Positions 16,184-25,883 of a stretch of 48,631 bases of DNA are shown piece after piece; positions within the stretch are counted from its first letter, which is position 1; the number at the start of each line of letters is the position of its first letter. Below the pieces are notes generated by a model. The model did no database searches. It saw only the letters and a program-made list of their open reading frames with translations, and was not told the origin of the DNA. Location: NCBI GenBank assembly GCA_937894115.1, contig CALBFP010000251.1, positions 1-48,631 on the forward strand. Reading direction: 5' to 3'. The stretch is from an uncultured euryarchaeote. GTDB lineage: Archaea > Thermoplasmatota > Poseidoniia > Poseidoniales > Poseidoniaceae. The translations under genes were made by a program, and so were the position numbers.

Positions 16184-18154
16184 TTGAGCGAGCCAAACAG
16201 AATTCAACAACTCGATGACCTCACCATAGGGCACATCGCAGCAGGAGAGGTTGTTGAACGACCTGCTCAGGTGGTGAAGGAATTGCTTGAGAATTCGCTT
16301 GATGCAGGTTCGAGTTCCATCCATGTGTCCATTGAGCGTGGTGGATTCGATCTCATACGCATTGAAGATAATGGAAGTGGAATCCACGAAGATGATTTGC
16401 AATTGGCTTTGTCGCGGCATGCAACCTCAAAATTGCGTCAACCGGAGGATTTGAATGAAATTCATACGCTTGGTTTCCGAGGAGAAGCGCTCGCAAGCAT
16501 CGGAGTTGTTTCTCATCTCACGGTCGCATCCCGTCCCGAAGGGCATGAAGGTCGAAGCATCTCCATGGTGGGTGGAGTCCGTCAATCAATCGAGGCTGTA
16601 GGAATGGCCTCAGGAACAGTCGTAACGGTAGAGAACTTGTTCCAAAACACACCAGTACGTCTTGGTTTTCAACGTCGACCAGCTACCGAACATGCCCGAA
16701 TCGTGGAGGTTGTTGTTGCTCATGCGATAGCACATCCCAAGGTTGCCTTTAGGTGTACAATCGATGGAAGAGCGACTCTAAATCTACCTGCAAGTGATTC
16801 TATAGAAAACCGTTTGTACGATGTATTGGGCGGTCAATCGTCAAGTCTGCTCTCGCTTGTTGTACCCGCACAAGATGAGGATGTACCAGGGGATGAATCA
16901 TGGACAGGATACATAAGCGCTCCAGATATTTCTCGAGGGAAGGGCGATGAAATCCATGTGTTTGTTAACGATCGTCCAGTCGCATCCACGCCCTTCCACC
17001 AAGCGATTCGAAGAGGATATCGGACCCGATTAATGCAGGGGCGACATCCTGTTGCAGTGCTTCATTTGCACGTTCCAGCCGATGAAGTCGATGTTAACAT
17101 TCATCCAACAAAACGAGAGGTTCGTCTCCGTCACTCATGGCGTGTTCTCGAACGACTTGAAAGAGCAATTGCCCACACGCTTGCAACATCTCCAACGCAG
17201 CCCGATTCAAGTGGTGAACTGCACGAACTGCAAGGGCTGGCCGCCTCAGAAGAGAAACAACCAATTCAAGAATTGTTGATGCCTCAAGAAAAAATCAGTG
17301 AGGAGGGGGAAGCAAAACCCGCTCCAGCATGGGCGCTCGCAGCAGGAACGCAACTCAATCTCGTTGGCAAAGTTGCTGAAACAATGCGACAAGAAAGTGA
17401 AAAACCACGCCCACAATCCACTGCAGCATCTGCACAAAAAGTACTTCCAGGAATGGCCCCAGATCCAGTAGCACCCGCACTCTCGCACCAAGAACGTGAA
17501 CTGCATCGTCATGCTGGTTGTGGAGTTCGTGTTTCGCCAACCGAAGAAACACCGCTACCAACTGTCGAAAACGACGTACCTGAAATGGAACCTTTGTCTC
17601 AATTTGCTGATTCCTATATTTTGGCACAATCCGGTGAGGATTTGCTTCTTATCGATCAGCACGCATTGCATGAGAGGATTCGCTACGAGCGCCTACGCAA
17701 CGACGAAAGCCTGTGGGAACCGCAATCCCGGCTCGTCCCTTCTCGAATTGAACTCACTTTGGCTCAAGAGGCTCGACTGGAATCCTTTTTGGAACGCTTT
17801 GAAGCACTTGGTTTCCTATTTTCCAAACAGAGTGATGGACAGTGGGACGTCACACAAGCTCCTCGATTGTTGGAAGGTGATGAGGTTGAGCCGTTTGTTT
17901 TGGACTTGCTTCAAGACATGTCTGAAGATGGATCTCCGTTTGAGACCATTGAGCGAAGAAAAGACCACCTGGCTTTCATGAACGCATGTCGTGGAGCGGT
18001 TAAGGCGAACGATACGCTGACCATCGCGCAAATGCGTCGATTGCTCGAAGACATGAGAAACGTTCCAAATCCATGGGCGTGCGTTCACGGTCGACCTACA
18101 GCCCTTCGATTGTCACTGAACTCGCTTGACAAGCACTTCGGTAGGCATGGATGA
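16184..18154 (+). CDS. mutL: DNA mismatch repair protein MutL with endonuclease motif
   Basis: TTG start one base after mutS stop; IAAGEVVERPAQVVKELLENSLDAG, GFRGEALASI; C-term DQHALHERIRYE, ACRGAVKAND, CVHGRPTALRL. Confidence 0.96.
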   Translation: MSEPNRIQQLDDLTIGHIAAGEVVERPAQVVKELLENSLDAGSSSIHVSIERGGFDLIRIEDNGSGIHEDDLQLALSRHATSKLRQPEDLNEIHTLGFRGEALASIGVVSHLTVASRPEGHEGRSISMVGGVRQSIEAVGMASGTVVTVENLFQNTPVRLGFQRRPATEHARIVEVVVAHAIAHPKVAFRCTIDGRATLNLPASDSIENRLYDVLGGQSSSLLSLVVPAQDEDVPGDESWTGYISAPDISRGKGDEIHVFVNDRPVASTPFHQAIRRGYRTRLMQGRHPVAVLHLHVPADEVDVNIHPTKREVRLRHSWRVLERLERAIAHTLATSPTQPDSSGELHELQGLAASEEKQPIQELLMPQEKISEEGEAKPAPAWALAAGTQLNLVGKVAETMRQESEKPRPQSTAASAQKVLPGMAPDPVAPALSHQERELHRHAGCGVRVSPTEETPLPTVENDVPEMEPLSQFADSYILAQSGEDLLLIDQHALHERIRYERLRNDESLWEPQSRLVPSRIELTLAQEARLESFLERFEALGFLFSKQSDGQWDVTQAPRLLEGDEVEPFVLDLLQDMSEDGSPFETIERRKDHLAFMNACRGAVKANDTLTIAQMRRLLEDMRNVPNPWACVHGRPTALRLSLNSLDKHFGRHG

Positions 18155-19459
18155 CAATCGGTTCAGGAACATTGGGTCTGCGATTTGGTGAAGGTTTGGT
18201 CCCTCAACAACCCCGCCCGTTTTCGTGGCGAGCAGAACGGCAGTCATCTGAATACGGTGATCATCAGATGTTTGAATCAGCTCTGTCGGTTTCTTTAATC
18301 GCTGATTTCCTTCTATAGAGAGGCCATCTTCTTCAATTTTACACGAAAGTCCGAACGATTTGAGGAGGGTTGCTGTGGATTCAATGCGGTTGCTTTCTTT
18401 GTATTTAGCGTGTTGAGCACCACGCAATCGGCCACCACCTGAAAGGGCAAGAATCGCTGCCAAAGGTGGAAGCAAGTCGTTAGCATCACGCAAATCAATA
18501 TCAACGTACTGAACATCATTGTTGTGAGTTAGGACTCCATCCAAATCCTGAATTCCAAAAGCGCTCGAATGAGTCATCAGTATCTCATGACCGAGTGCAT
18601 GATCGGGTAGGACTGGATTTTGAATCGTAATCGATTGTTGAGTCAACAAACATGCAAGGATTGGGAATGCCATCATTGAAGCATCAGGGGGTACGTGCCA
18701 TTCTTCTGGTGGATTCGATGACCAAGGCTGTATTGTTGTTTTGTTGTTTTCGATGACGAATTTTGCACCGCTTTCTTGCATTAGTTTGCGGGTTAGTTCG
18801 GCATGCCGACGACTTACGCCTTCACCAACCGTTTCGACAGTCACCGGTTCTTGCAAATCGGAGGTTGAGAGCAACAAACTGGAGAACGGTTGCGACGAAC
18901 GACTCACATCAACACGAAGTTTGTTGTGATGCCAAGGCCCGTTAATTGTTATTGGTAATGTTCCTTCAGTCGTCGTTTCAGACACCTTTACACCAATGCT
19001 TACAAGTGCATCGAGAAGATCGGAGTGGTGCCGATTTCGTAGGCTGGAATCACCATCAAGAGTGTTGGTAAAACCGAGTCGAGAACATAGGCCAATGAGG
19101 AGTCTCAGGGATGTTCCAGAATTACCGGCGTTCAATGCATCCGCTGTTGGCTTAAACCGACGCATTCCTTTACCAACAATCTTCATGCCATCATCGATTT
19201 GCTCAAATGTTGTACCAAGGCGGGTTAAACATTGCCGCATACTTTCTGCATCGTCGCCAAGTTGGTTGAATCCGAGCAATGTATGTTCTTTGTTACTTAG
19301 AGCGCACAAATACAACATACGGATAAGATGGCTCTTTGAAGGGGGAAGAATCCATGGTGCGTTTTTAATCGAGGAAGGTTGGATCTCAAGAGCAGAAATA
19401 TCGATTGAATTCTGAATCTTCCCACGAGGCTCACCGTGGTTTACCTCGGTGTTGCCCAT
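18113..19459 (-). CDS. aroA: 3-phosphoshikimate 1-carboxyvinyltransferase (EPSP synthase)
   Basis: LPPSKSHLIRMLYL, NAGNSGTSLRLL, YKESNRIES, DDHRIQMTAVL; 3' end overlaps mutL 3' end convergently. Confidence 0.94.
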   Translation of the reverse strand: MGNTEVNHGEPRGKIQNSIDISALEIQPSSIKNAPWILPPSKSHLIRMLYLCALSNKEHTLLGFNQLGDDAESMRQCLTRLGTTFEQIDDGMKIVGKGMRRFKPTADALNAGNSGTSLRLLIGLCSRLGFTNTLDGDSSLRNRHHSDLLDALVSIGVKVSETTTEGTLPITINGPWHHNKLRVDVSRSSQPFSSLLLSTSDLQEPVTVETVGEGVSRRHAELTRKLMQESGAKFVIENNKTTIQPWSSNPPEEWHVPPDASMMAFPILACLLTQQSITIQNPVLPDHALGHEILMTHSSAFGIQDLDGVLTHNNDVQYVDIDLRDANDLLPPLAAILALSGGGRLRGAQHAKYKESNRIESTATLLKSFGLSCKIEEDGLSIEGNQRLKKPTELIQTSDDHRIQMTAVLLATKTGGVVEGPNLHQIADPMFLNRLSSMPTEVLVKRVQ

Positions 19460-19529
19460 GAATCTCCCAGAAAATCATATCAGATGAAGGCTTGCAAACA
19501 TTCACAACACAAAACCAACTGGTTGTTCC

Positions 19530-20531
19530 ATGGCTATTGAGGATACGCATAAACGTCCTCTCTTAGACCTGCGAATTTCAGTAACCGATCGGTGCAACAT
19601 GCGATGCCGTTATTGCATGCCAAGAGAACATTTTGATCGAAACCATCGGTATTTGCCGAAAGATGATATTCTGAGTTTTGAGGAAATCGTGTGTGTGGTC
19701 AAGGCGTTGATTCCACAAGGCCTGCGTAAAGTACGCCTGACGGGGGGTGAACCTCTTCTGCGCCGGGATTTGCATGAATTGATCCACCAGATACGTTCAT
19801 GCTCTCCAGAACTCGATATCGCAATTACAACAAACGGTCTGCTGCTGAAAAAACATTTGAATCAATTGCATGAGGCGGGATTGAGTCGCGTAACGGTATC
19901 TTTGGATTCATTGGACGAGAAGATCTTCCAATCCATGGGAGACACCAAAGCCCATCCATCTGTTGTTATGGAAGCTATCAATGCAGCCCAAAACATCGGT
20001 CTTCCAGTGAAAGTCAATACGGTCGTCAAAAAAGGCGTCAACGATCATCATGTTGTTTCAATGGTTGAAGCGTTTGGGCCTCGCAACATCCCCGTTCGGT
20101 TCATCGAATTCATGGACGTAGGAACAACCAACGACTGGAATCTTGAGAACGTTGTATCAGCCGATTCGATGCGTTCATCTCTTGAACATCGTTTTGGCCC
20201 ACTTCGCTCACGCCAGCCTATCCACAAAAGCGATGTTGCGAATGTTTACACAACGAAGAAAGGTTGGAGCATTGGTTTCATCGAATCCATCACAAATCCC
20301 TTTTGCGGCGATTGTACACGGGCACGGCTTTCTGCAAACGGCAGCATCTACACCTGCCTTTTTTCAAACAAAGGTCAAGATGTACGGGGTATTTTGCGTA
20401 TGGGTGGCACACCAGAAGACATCTCACAAGCCATTCAATCGATTTGGATGAATCGAACAGATCGATATTCTGAGCGGCGAACAGAACAAACCAAACGCGT
20501 GAAGGTAGAAATGTCGTATATTGGTGGTTGA
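19530..20531 (+). CDS. moaA: GTP 3',8-cyclase MoaA
   Basis: Radical-SAM DRCNMRCRYCMP, RLTGGEPLLRRDL, C-terminal NPFCGDCTRARLSANGSIYTCLF. Confidence 0.96.
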   Translation: MAIEDTHKRPLLDLRISVTDRCNMRCRYCMPREHFDRNHRYLPKDDILSFEEIVCVVKALIPQGLRKVRLTGGEPLLRRDLHELIHQIRSCSPELDIAITTNGLLLKKHLNQLHEAGLSRVTVSLDSLDEKIFQSMGDTKAHPSVVMEAINAAQNIGLPVKVNTVVKKGVNDHHVVSMVEAFGPRNIPVRFIEFMDVGTTNDWNLENVVSADSMRSSLEHRFGPLRSRQPIHKSDVANVYTTKKGWSIGFIESITNPFCGDCTRARLSANGSIYTCLFSNKGQDVRGILRMGGTPEDISQAIQSIWMNRTDRYSERRTEQTKRVKVEMSYIGG

Positions 20532-20537
20532 ATCACA

Positions 20538-21320
20538 ATGCTTGAAGAGGGTGAACCAGTGTCCAAGGACATGAACGCAGAACAAATCATACCATTGTTC
20601 GTTTTACCTTCTGGAATCTTTCCAACAGTGAGCGAATCGCTCCGTGTCTTCGAGCCGAGATACAAGCAAATGCTCGATGATTGTACAATCGATGAACATC
20701 CTTTCGGTTACATTGCACAAGACCCTGATTCGGAATCCATCGATGGATGGTCTCAACCCTCGACATTCGGCGTGTTGTGCACACTTGACGACATGCGCGA
20801 GCAAGGAACGAACCTCACTTTTACGGCAAACGGTAACCAGAGGTTCGAGGTTCTCGATGTGGTGCAATCCGCTCTACCTTCGATGCCATTCGGTGATGTT
20901 TACCCTAGCGTTGATGATTTGGTAGAACAATACGCAGAGGACTTCCCAAAAGGGAAGTTGTATCTGCGAGCGAACATCAGGCTGCTTGATGAACTCGAAG
21001 GTGAACTGACCGCTGAACAGTGGGCATCGTTCCTTCACGATTGGGCTCAACACATTGTTGATGTCAACTCAATTTTCCGAAACGATCAGATAGAACTTGA
21101 ACAAATGCTTCTTATTCTTGAGGAAGAATTTTTGCCATACGATACTTCTTCGCTCTGGCAGGTCGCTAATGCAGTGCTTGACAAACAAGAAGACCGTCAG
21201 TCCGCTCTTCGCTCATCGTCATCAGAGGATGTGTTTGAAATCCTTCAGAATGCATTGAGTGAAAAAAACGCTCAACTCAATTTCATTCGCACGCTGAGTG
21301 ATGCCGACGACCAATCATGA
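20538..21320 (+). CDS. Stand-alone LON substrate-binding-domain protein
   Basis: IIPLFVLPSGIFPTVSESLRVFEPRYKQMLDDC...FGVLCTLDDM; no protease domain. Confidence 0.8.
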   Translation: MLEEGEPVSKDMNAEQIIPLFVLPSGIFPTVSESLRVFEPRYKQMLDDCTIDEHPFGYIAQDPDSESIDGWSQPSTFGVLCTLDDMREQGTNLTFTANGNQRFEVLDVVQSALPSMPFGDVYPSVDDLVEQYAEDFPKGKLYLRANIRLLDELEGELTAEQWASFLHDWAQHIVDVNSIFRNDQIELEQMLLILEEEFLPYDTSSLWQVANAVLDKQEDRQSALRSSSSEDVFEILQNALSEKNAQLNFIRTLSDADDQS

Positions 21321-21812
21321 AACCATTGGCGGCAGTTCAACACGGACCAGAACGTACTGAATGCTTTGGTCGGACAAAGTGAAAATCCATACGCCTTCAT
21401 CCGTGCCCATTTCGCTTGAATGAAGAACAAAGTAATCCCCCGCAGAGATGGAATAACTTGCGTCTCGGTCATGGAAGGATATGTCTGAACCGATAACAGA
21501 ATAGACATCTGCATCGCTTACAATGCCTGTGAAAGAGGAATTACTGCTCGCGCCTTGTTCTTGAAGGTTGAAGGAAATGAAGCCTGGATCGAGCGTTTGA
21601 TCCAAACTCGTAATTCGGATGACATGATACCCATTGTCAAGAGATCTGACGCTGACGGTCATTTGTGGGGGAGCCTTTTCTGCTGTGTTTAGAGCACCTT
21701 GCATGAGAACGAAGACCATACCAGAGAGCATAACGGTGATTGCGAGGAGGAGAACGGTCGCTATTACAGGGCTGACCGCCTCGTCTTCTATCCGTTCTCT
21801 CATCAAATGCAA
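21315..21812 (-). CDS. Archaeal type IV pilin-like protein
   Basis: MRERIEDEAVSPVIATVLLLAITVMLSGMVFVLMQGA, archaeal pilin N-terminal signature. Confidence 0.85.
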   Translation of the reverse strand: MHLMRERIEDEAVSPVIATVLLLAITVMLSGMVFVLMQGALNTAEKAPPQMTVSVRSLDNGYHVIRITSLDQTLDPGFISFNLQEQGASSNSSFTGIVSDADVYSVIGSDISFHDRDASYSISAGDYFVLHSSEMGTDEGVWIFTLSDQSIQYVLVRVELPPMVS

Positions 21813-21858
21813 CCAACGGGTCGCCTTTATTCAAAACACCGATGAAATCGAGCGAAAA

Positions 21859-22959
21859 TCACAGGATAAAGAACATTCTTTTGCAGGTTACGGCTCTCCA
21901 GACGATTCCCTTTGTCAGTCGGTTAAAAAGCAGGTTCAACATCCAATTTGGAAGACGAAACATCAACGAACCTATTTTGAAGGATCGTTTCGAGTTTTTC
22001 ATAACCTTCCCCATTTGTTTTTTCCAAACAGTCTCATAGGTTGATAATGGAACATTGTTCTCGAGATGTTCATGGATGACCTCACCAGCGATTCGCCCTC
22101 CAATCATCGCAATGGTAATCCCTGCTCCATTGGAAGGGAGCACCATTCCGGCAGAATCTCCGACCAACATGAAGTTGCCTTTGACGAAGGATTTCAGTGT
22201 TCCAGACATTGGTAGCCCGCCAGCTCCATTGAAGGTGGTTTCACCGTTGTATTTTGATATGAAATTATCAGCGTAATGGTTGAGCGTTTTTCCTTTTGCA
22301 AACGATCGTTGTATGCCTAAACCGATGTTGGCACCGCCTGTTTTAGGGAACATCCAAGCATAGCCCCCAGGTGCAACTGAACCAAAATGCAACTCTACAG
22401 CATCACCAAAGTTGCCATCCATTAAGCAGAATTTCACTGGAATTGTGGTCGATTTCTCGTCCCAATATTCTCTTCGAATCGGTCCATTGTGTCCACCGGC
22501 GTCAACGATTACTTTTGCAGTAAGGGTGGTTCCGTCTCTGAGGAAAACGGTGTTTCCTTCGGCGCGTAGAACACGTTTGCCAACCATGTAGTTTGCACCG
22601 GATTTTTTTGCGATTGTAACGAGATTTTCATCGTGAACCACACGATTCAACATCAACCCTTCAAAACGATACTTCAGAGCTTTACCGGAAGGCGTGATTA
22701 TGTGCATTTGGTCGCACGTCATGGAAATGGCTTCATCGGGCGTTTGAAACAAATCATCAACGTCAGGAACGTCTGGACACAATCGCTTCATTTCTTCATT
22801 GCTGGGAACCAATTCTCCACATTGAAGTGGCGAACCAATTGGGTCTCGACCATCAATGACGAGAACATTCACGCCTTTTTGGGCAGCGTAGCGGGCTACT
22901 GTGCTGCCCGCAGGTCCTCCACCAATAACGATGGCGTCGTAATCAAACTCGGTTGACAA
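21859..22959 (-). CDS. Geranylgeranyl reductase family FAD-dependent protein
   Basis: DAIVIGGGPAGSTVARYAAQKGVNVLVIDGR; GGYAWMFPKTGGANIGLG; LVGDSAGMVLPSNGAGITIAM. Confidence 0.93.
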   Translation of the reverse strand: MSTEFDYDAIVIGGGPAGSTVARYAAQKGVNVLVIDGRDPIGSPLQCGELVPSNEEMKRLCPDVPDVDDLFQTPDEAISMTCDQMHIITPSGKALKYRFEGLMLNRVVHDENLVTIAKKSGANYMVGKRVLRAEGNTVFLRDGTTLTAKVIVDAGGHNGPIRREYWDEKSTTIPVKFCLMDGNFGDAVELHFGSVAPGGYAWMFPKTGGANIGLGIQRSFAKGKTLNHYADNFISKYNGETTFNGAGGLPMSGTLKSFVKGNFMLVGDSAGMVLPSNGAGITIAMIGGRIAGEVIHEHLENNVPLSTYETVWKKQMGKVMKNSKRSFKIGSLMFRLPNWMLNLLFNRLTKGIVWRAVTCKRMFFIL

Positions 22960-22968
22960 ATCCAGCCC

Positions 22969-23952
22969 TCAATTTTCTCGTGTTTGCATTTTCTCAACAA
23001 TGTTCAGAAGTAGCCTTTTTGAGTTTGTCTCAGGCAAGGAATCCAGTTCTTGAATCGCTCGCTCGAGATGTGTGTGCATCAAGCATTCTGAGTAGTGAAT
23101 TGAGTCCGATGTGTCCAAGAGAGTCATAAGTTCGTCCCAGAGATTGTCGCTAAAATTGTTGAGAATTTCAGACAGTCGCTGTCGACGTTTGCCGTGGAGT
23201 AGCGTAAGGGCGTGAATAAGAGGTAGCGTCATTTTCCCCTCAATAATATCCTTGCCGCGTAATTTGCCCATGCGCTCATCGCCTCGCAGATCGAGAAGGT
23301 CGTCCATAAGTTGGAATGCTATACCCAATTCCATACCAAATCGACCGAGTGCTTTGGATTGCTCTGGAGTGGCCCCCGCAATAATTGCAGCACTCTCACA
23401 AACCGCTGAAAATGGGCCAGCGGTTTTTCCTCGAACGATTTGGAGATAGTCCTCTGGAGATGTTGATAGGTCCAAAACGTGATCGAGTTGTTTGAATTCG
23501 GAAACTGCGATGTTTGCGCATGCTTCTCGTATCAAGTCGATGCACTCTTTCGTATATCTCCCACTCAAACCATATCCTTGTACAAAGAGCCAATCTCCTG
23601 CAATGATGGCCTTGGGTTGACCAATTCGTTCATGAAGTGTCATTATGCCTCTGCGTAGTTTCGCTGCGTCGTTGATGTCATCATGAATCAGTGTGGCTGT
23701 GTGAATCAATTCAAATGCGATTGCAAGATCCATAATCTCATCGATGTCTTGCCCACCCGATGCTTCGTAGCAAAAGATTCCAAGGAGCGGTCGAAGTCGT
23801 TTACCGCCAGAAAGAAGAATTTCACCGGAAAGTTTGGCAACTTCTCCAGAACCCTTGTCAATTTCTCGTTGAATGAGTGCTTCTAGCGCCATGTTGACCT
23901 TTTCTCTCGTATCTTCAAGACGGAGAAGTTGCGCTTCTGGAATTGCTTGCAC
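22969..23952 (-). CDS. Polyprenyl synthetase (geranylgeranyl diphosphate synthase-like)
   Basis: GGKRLRPLL, LIHDDINDAAKLRRG, AFQLMDDLLDL. Confidence 0.94.
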   Translation of the reverse strand: MQAIPEAQLLRLEDTREKVNMALEALIQREIDKGSGEVAKLSGEILLSGGKRLRPLLGIFCYEASGGQDIDEIMDLAIAFELIHTATLIHDDINDAAKLRRGIMTLHERIGQPKAIIAGDWLFVQGYGLSGRYTKECIDLIREACANIAVSEFKQLDHVLDLSTSPEDYLQIVRGKTAGPFSAVCESAAIIAGATPEQSKALGRFGMELGIAFQLMDDLLDLRGDERMGKLRGKDIIEGKMTLPLIHALTLLHGKRRQRLSEILNNFSDNLWDELMTLLDTSDSIHYSECLMHTHLERAIQELDSLPETNSKRLLLNIVEKMQTREN

Positions 23953-24033
23953 ATTACACTCGAAGAGGGTGTCCTTCTTAATGAGTGGGCTACGCCCATA
24001 GATTGCTGAGGGGACCTCAGCCGAGGCGAATTT

Positions 24034-25116
24034 ATGGAAGAAGAGCGCTTGGTCTTTCTCTCAACGTCATCCCATGGCGATGGTGTACGTCACCAAATCG
24101 AGAAGGTACTTGAACAACGAAGTAAGTCTTTCAATGCAATTCTTCGACAAGTACCAAGCATAGGAGATGCCGTCAAACTCCTAACAGATGGGGTTGGTGA
24201 TGTGGTGGCCATGAGCCCTGAGAATTGGTTGGAACATCAAGCCGATCATCTCACAATCATAGGATTGCTTACTCGCCGAGAACCGACCTGGGTTTTGGTG
24301 AGTGACGACAAACCAGAATATCTAATCAAAAACGCGAACATTGTTTGCCATCATCCTCTCATAAAACGACAAATGCTGCGTTTGCGACAAGATTTCAACC
24401 TGTTGGATAAAGAACATGTTGGACTCAATGAATTTGATGCAGACTCTCGAGAGGAGATTGAATTTCTTGAGAACCTCCGAGGTGAGGGTAAAATCGACGG
24501 TTATGTCGCAAAACGCTCGCAATACAATCTTCTTACAACGAAAACACGCCGTCATACACTTGGATTGCACAAAGGTTCTCCTGAACGCTCGCATTTTGTT
24601 CCTCCGCCCTTGAACGGTTTCACGCTGCTCGTTGGACGAACAGGATTTCCAAAGAACAAGGTAGAACACATCATCGATTCGCCAGCAGAGTTCGCTTACC
24701 GTATCGAATCTGCTCTTGTCAGTAACGTCCCGGAAGATCTCATCGATTTCACGGGAATTCACGTTGAACAACGAAGCATTGGAACAATTCTCAGAGAAGC
24801 CAAAAGCAACAACGACGATTGGACCATGACAGCAGTCATCAATCCAGAAAAAAAGGTACGAGACAAAGGAGTTCGGATTGAGATGAGGATTGAAACAATC
24901 GGTGTTGACGGTAAGGTTACGGCATCTGCTGAACAAATCGGTCCACCAGATAAGCACAGAGTCGCCATGATCAATCTTCTTCAAGAATGGAGCAGTATGT
25001 TGACTACACTCACTTCAGATCATGAAGCCACAAAACGCAGGATACGAAACATGCCTGATGCGTTTCATGACGAGCGTCCTGCGATGATGCGAATTCATTC
25101 CGATGAATCGGAGTAA
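24034..25116 (+). CDS. Divergent hydroxymethylbilane synthase-like protein
   Basis: GDAVKLLTDGVGDVVAMSPENWL...LLTRREPTWVLVS...HHPLIKRQMLRLRQDFNLL...LRGEGKIDGYVA resembles the HemC order of motifs but lacks key residues. Confidence 0.45.
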   Translation: MEEERLVFLSTSSHGDGVRHQIEKVLEQRSKSFNAILRQVPSIGDAVKLLTDGVGDVVAMSPENWLEHQADHLTIIGLLTRREPTWVLVSDDKPEYLIKNANIVCHHPLIKRQMLRLRQDFNLLDKEHVGLNEFDADSREEIEFLENLRGEGKIDGYVAKRSQYNLLTTKTRRHTLGLHKGSPERSHFVPPPLNGFTLLVGRTGFPKNKVEHIIDSPAEFAYRIESALVSNVPEDLIDFTGIHVEQRSIGTILREAKSNNDDWTMTAVINPEKKVRDKGVRIEMRIETIGVDGKVTASAEQIGPPDKHRVAMINLLQEWSSMLTTLTSDHEATKRRIRNMPDAFHDERPAMMRIHSDESE

Positions 25117-25712
25117 CCGAGTTGACGTCTTGCCTCATCGAGCGATTGTTCGTTTTTGTCTTCACCAACTAGGACGATTTCAAAACCGTTTTCTGTCAGA
25201 TATTTTTCCAATTCAATGAGTGCTACATCGGGATTGGGATCGCAGAGATTTGCAATAATTTCGTCAATTTCTCTTCCGGTTGCCTCCCAGCCACCAGCAG
25301 CTTTTTGCAGTTCAATTGCAAAGCGTTCAACGATTTCAACCGCAGATCTGCTTGGCGTTTGTGCCTCTCGCAGTGAGGCTGCAACCGTTTCGTGTTGTTC
25401 ACGAAGTTGTTGAATTTCGACAAGCGTTGATTGAAGAACGCCTCGGAATTCCTCAAGGTTGTTGTTCTTGGAATACCTGCGATGTGCCTTGTCCAATTTT
25501 CCACTTATTGAGGATGCACCTGCTGCAATTGCTTCTTTCGCCTTCACCGCTTGAACGATGGCTTCGCTTGCGAGTTGGATTCGTTGACTTAGTGTGTCGT
25601 TGAAACGCCTTGTTTGATCGGCAACATCTCTTCGCACAATTTCACGAAGCGTGTTGCCAAGTTCGTTGGCTTCTTTGAGCATGGTCTTTGCGGCTTTTTC
25701 TGCTGACACCAT
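25095..25712 (-). CDS. Hypothetical alpha-helical / coiled-coil protein
   Basis: 205 aa, heptad-like, no TM. Confidence 0.6.
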   Translation of the reverse strand: MVSAEKAAKTMLKEANELGNTLREIVRRDVADQTRRFNDTLSQRIQLASEAIVQAVKAKEAIAAGASSISGKLDKAHRRYSKNNNLEEFRGVLQSTLVEIQQLREQHETVAASLREAQTPSRSAVEIVERFAIELQKAAGGWEATGREIDEIIANLCDPNPDVALIELEKYLTENGFEIVLVGEDKNEQSLDEARRQLGYSDSSE

Positions 25713-25842
25713 TCCATCACCGTCGACCCCTGCGTGTCGAACGTGTTTGAAGGTTTAGTCAAATATCGGCAAAATTTTGCGTTCTCTCGCTCGAAACAAT
25801 CGAAGCCGAAAACGGCTCATTGATGCCAATTTGACAGCGAAA

Positions 25843-25853
25843 CCACATATACT
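25843..25853 (+). promoter_or_regulatory. Candidate BRE/TATA (CGAAACCACATATAC) upstream of the SAP-like gene
   Basis: Purine-rich BRE-like followed by CATATAC, about 35 bp upstream of ATG 25884; coordinates approximate. Confidence 0.4.
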
Positions 25854-25883
25854 GTAAGGAAACAACCAAGCATAGGTGAACTG

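Noticed and set aside
19493-19528. AACCA-AC-TGGTT repeat before moaA as operator
   Set aside because: Short 5-bp arms in a small gap; expected by chance at this scale.
24322-24984. 220-aa antisense ORF in the HMBS-like gene
   Set aside because: Cys/Phe-rich shadow frame with no coherent domain; the plus-strand frame has better protein character.
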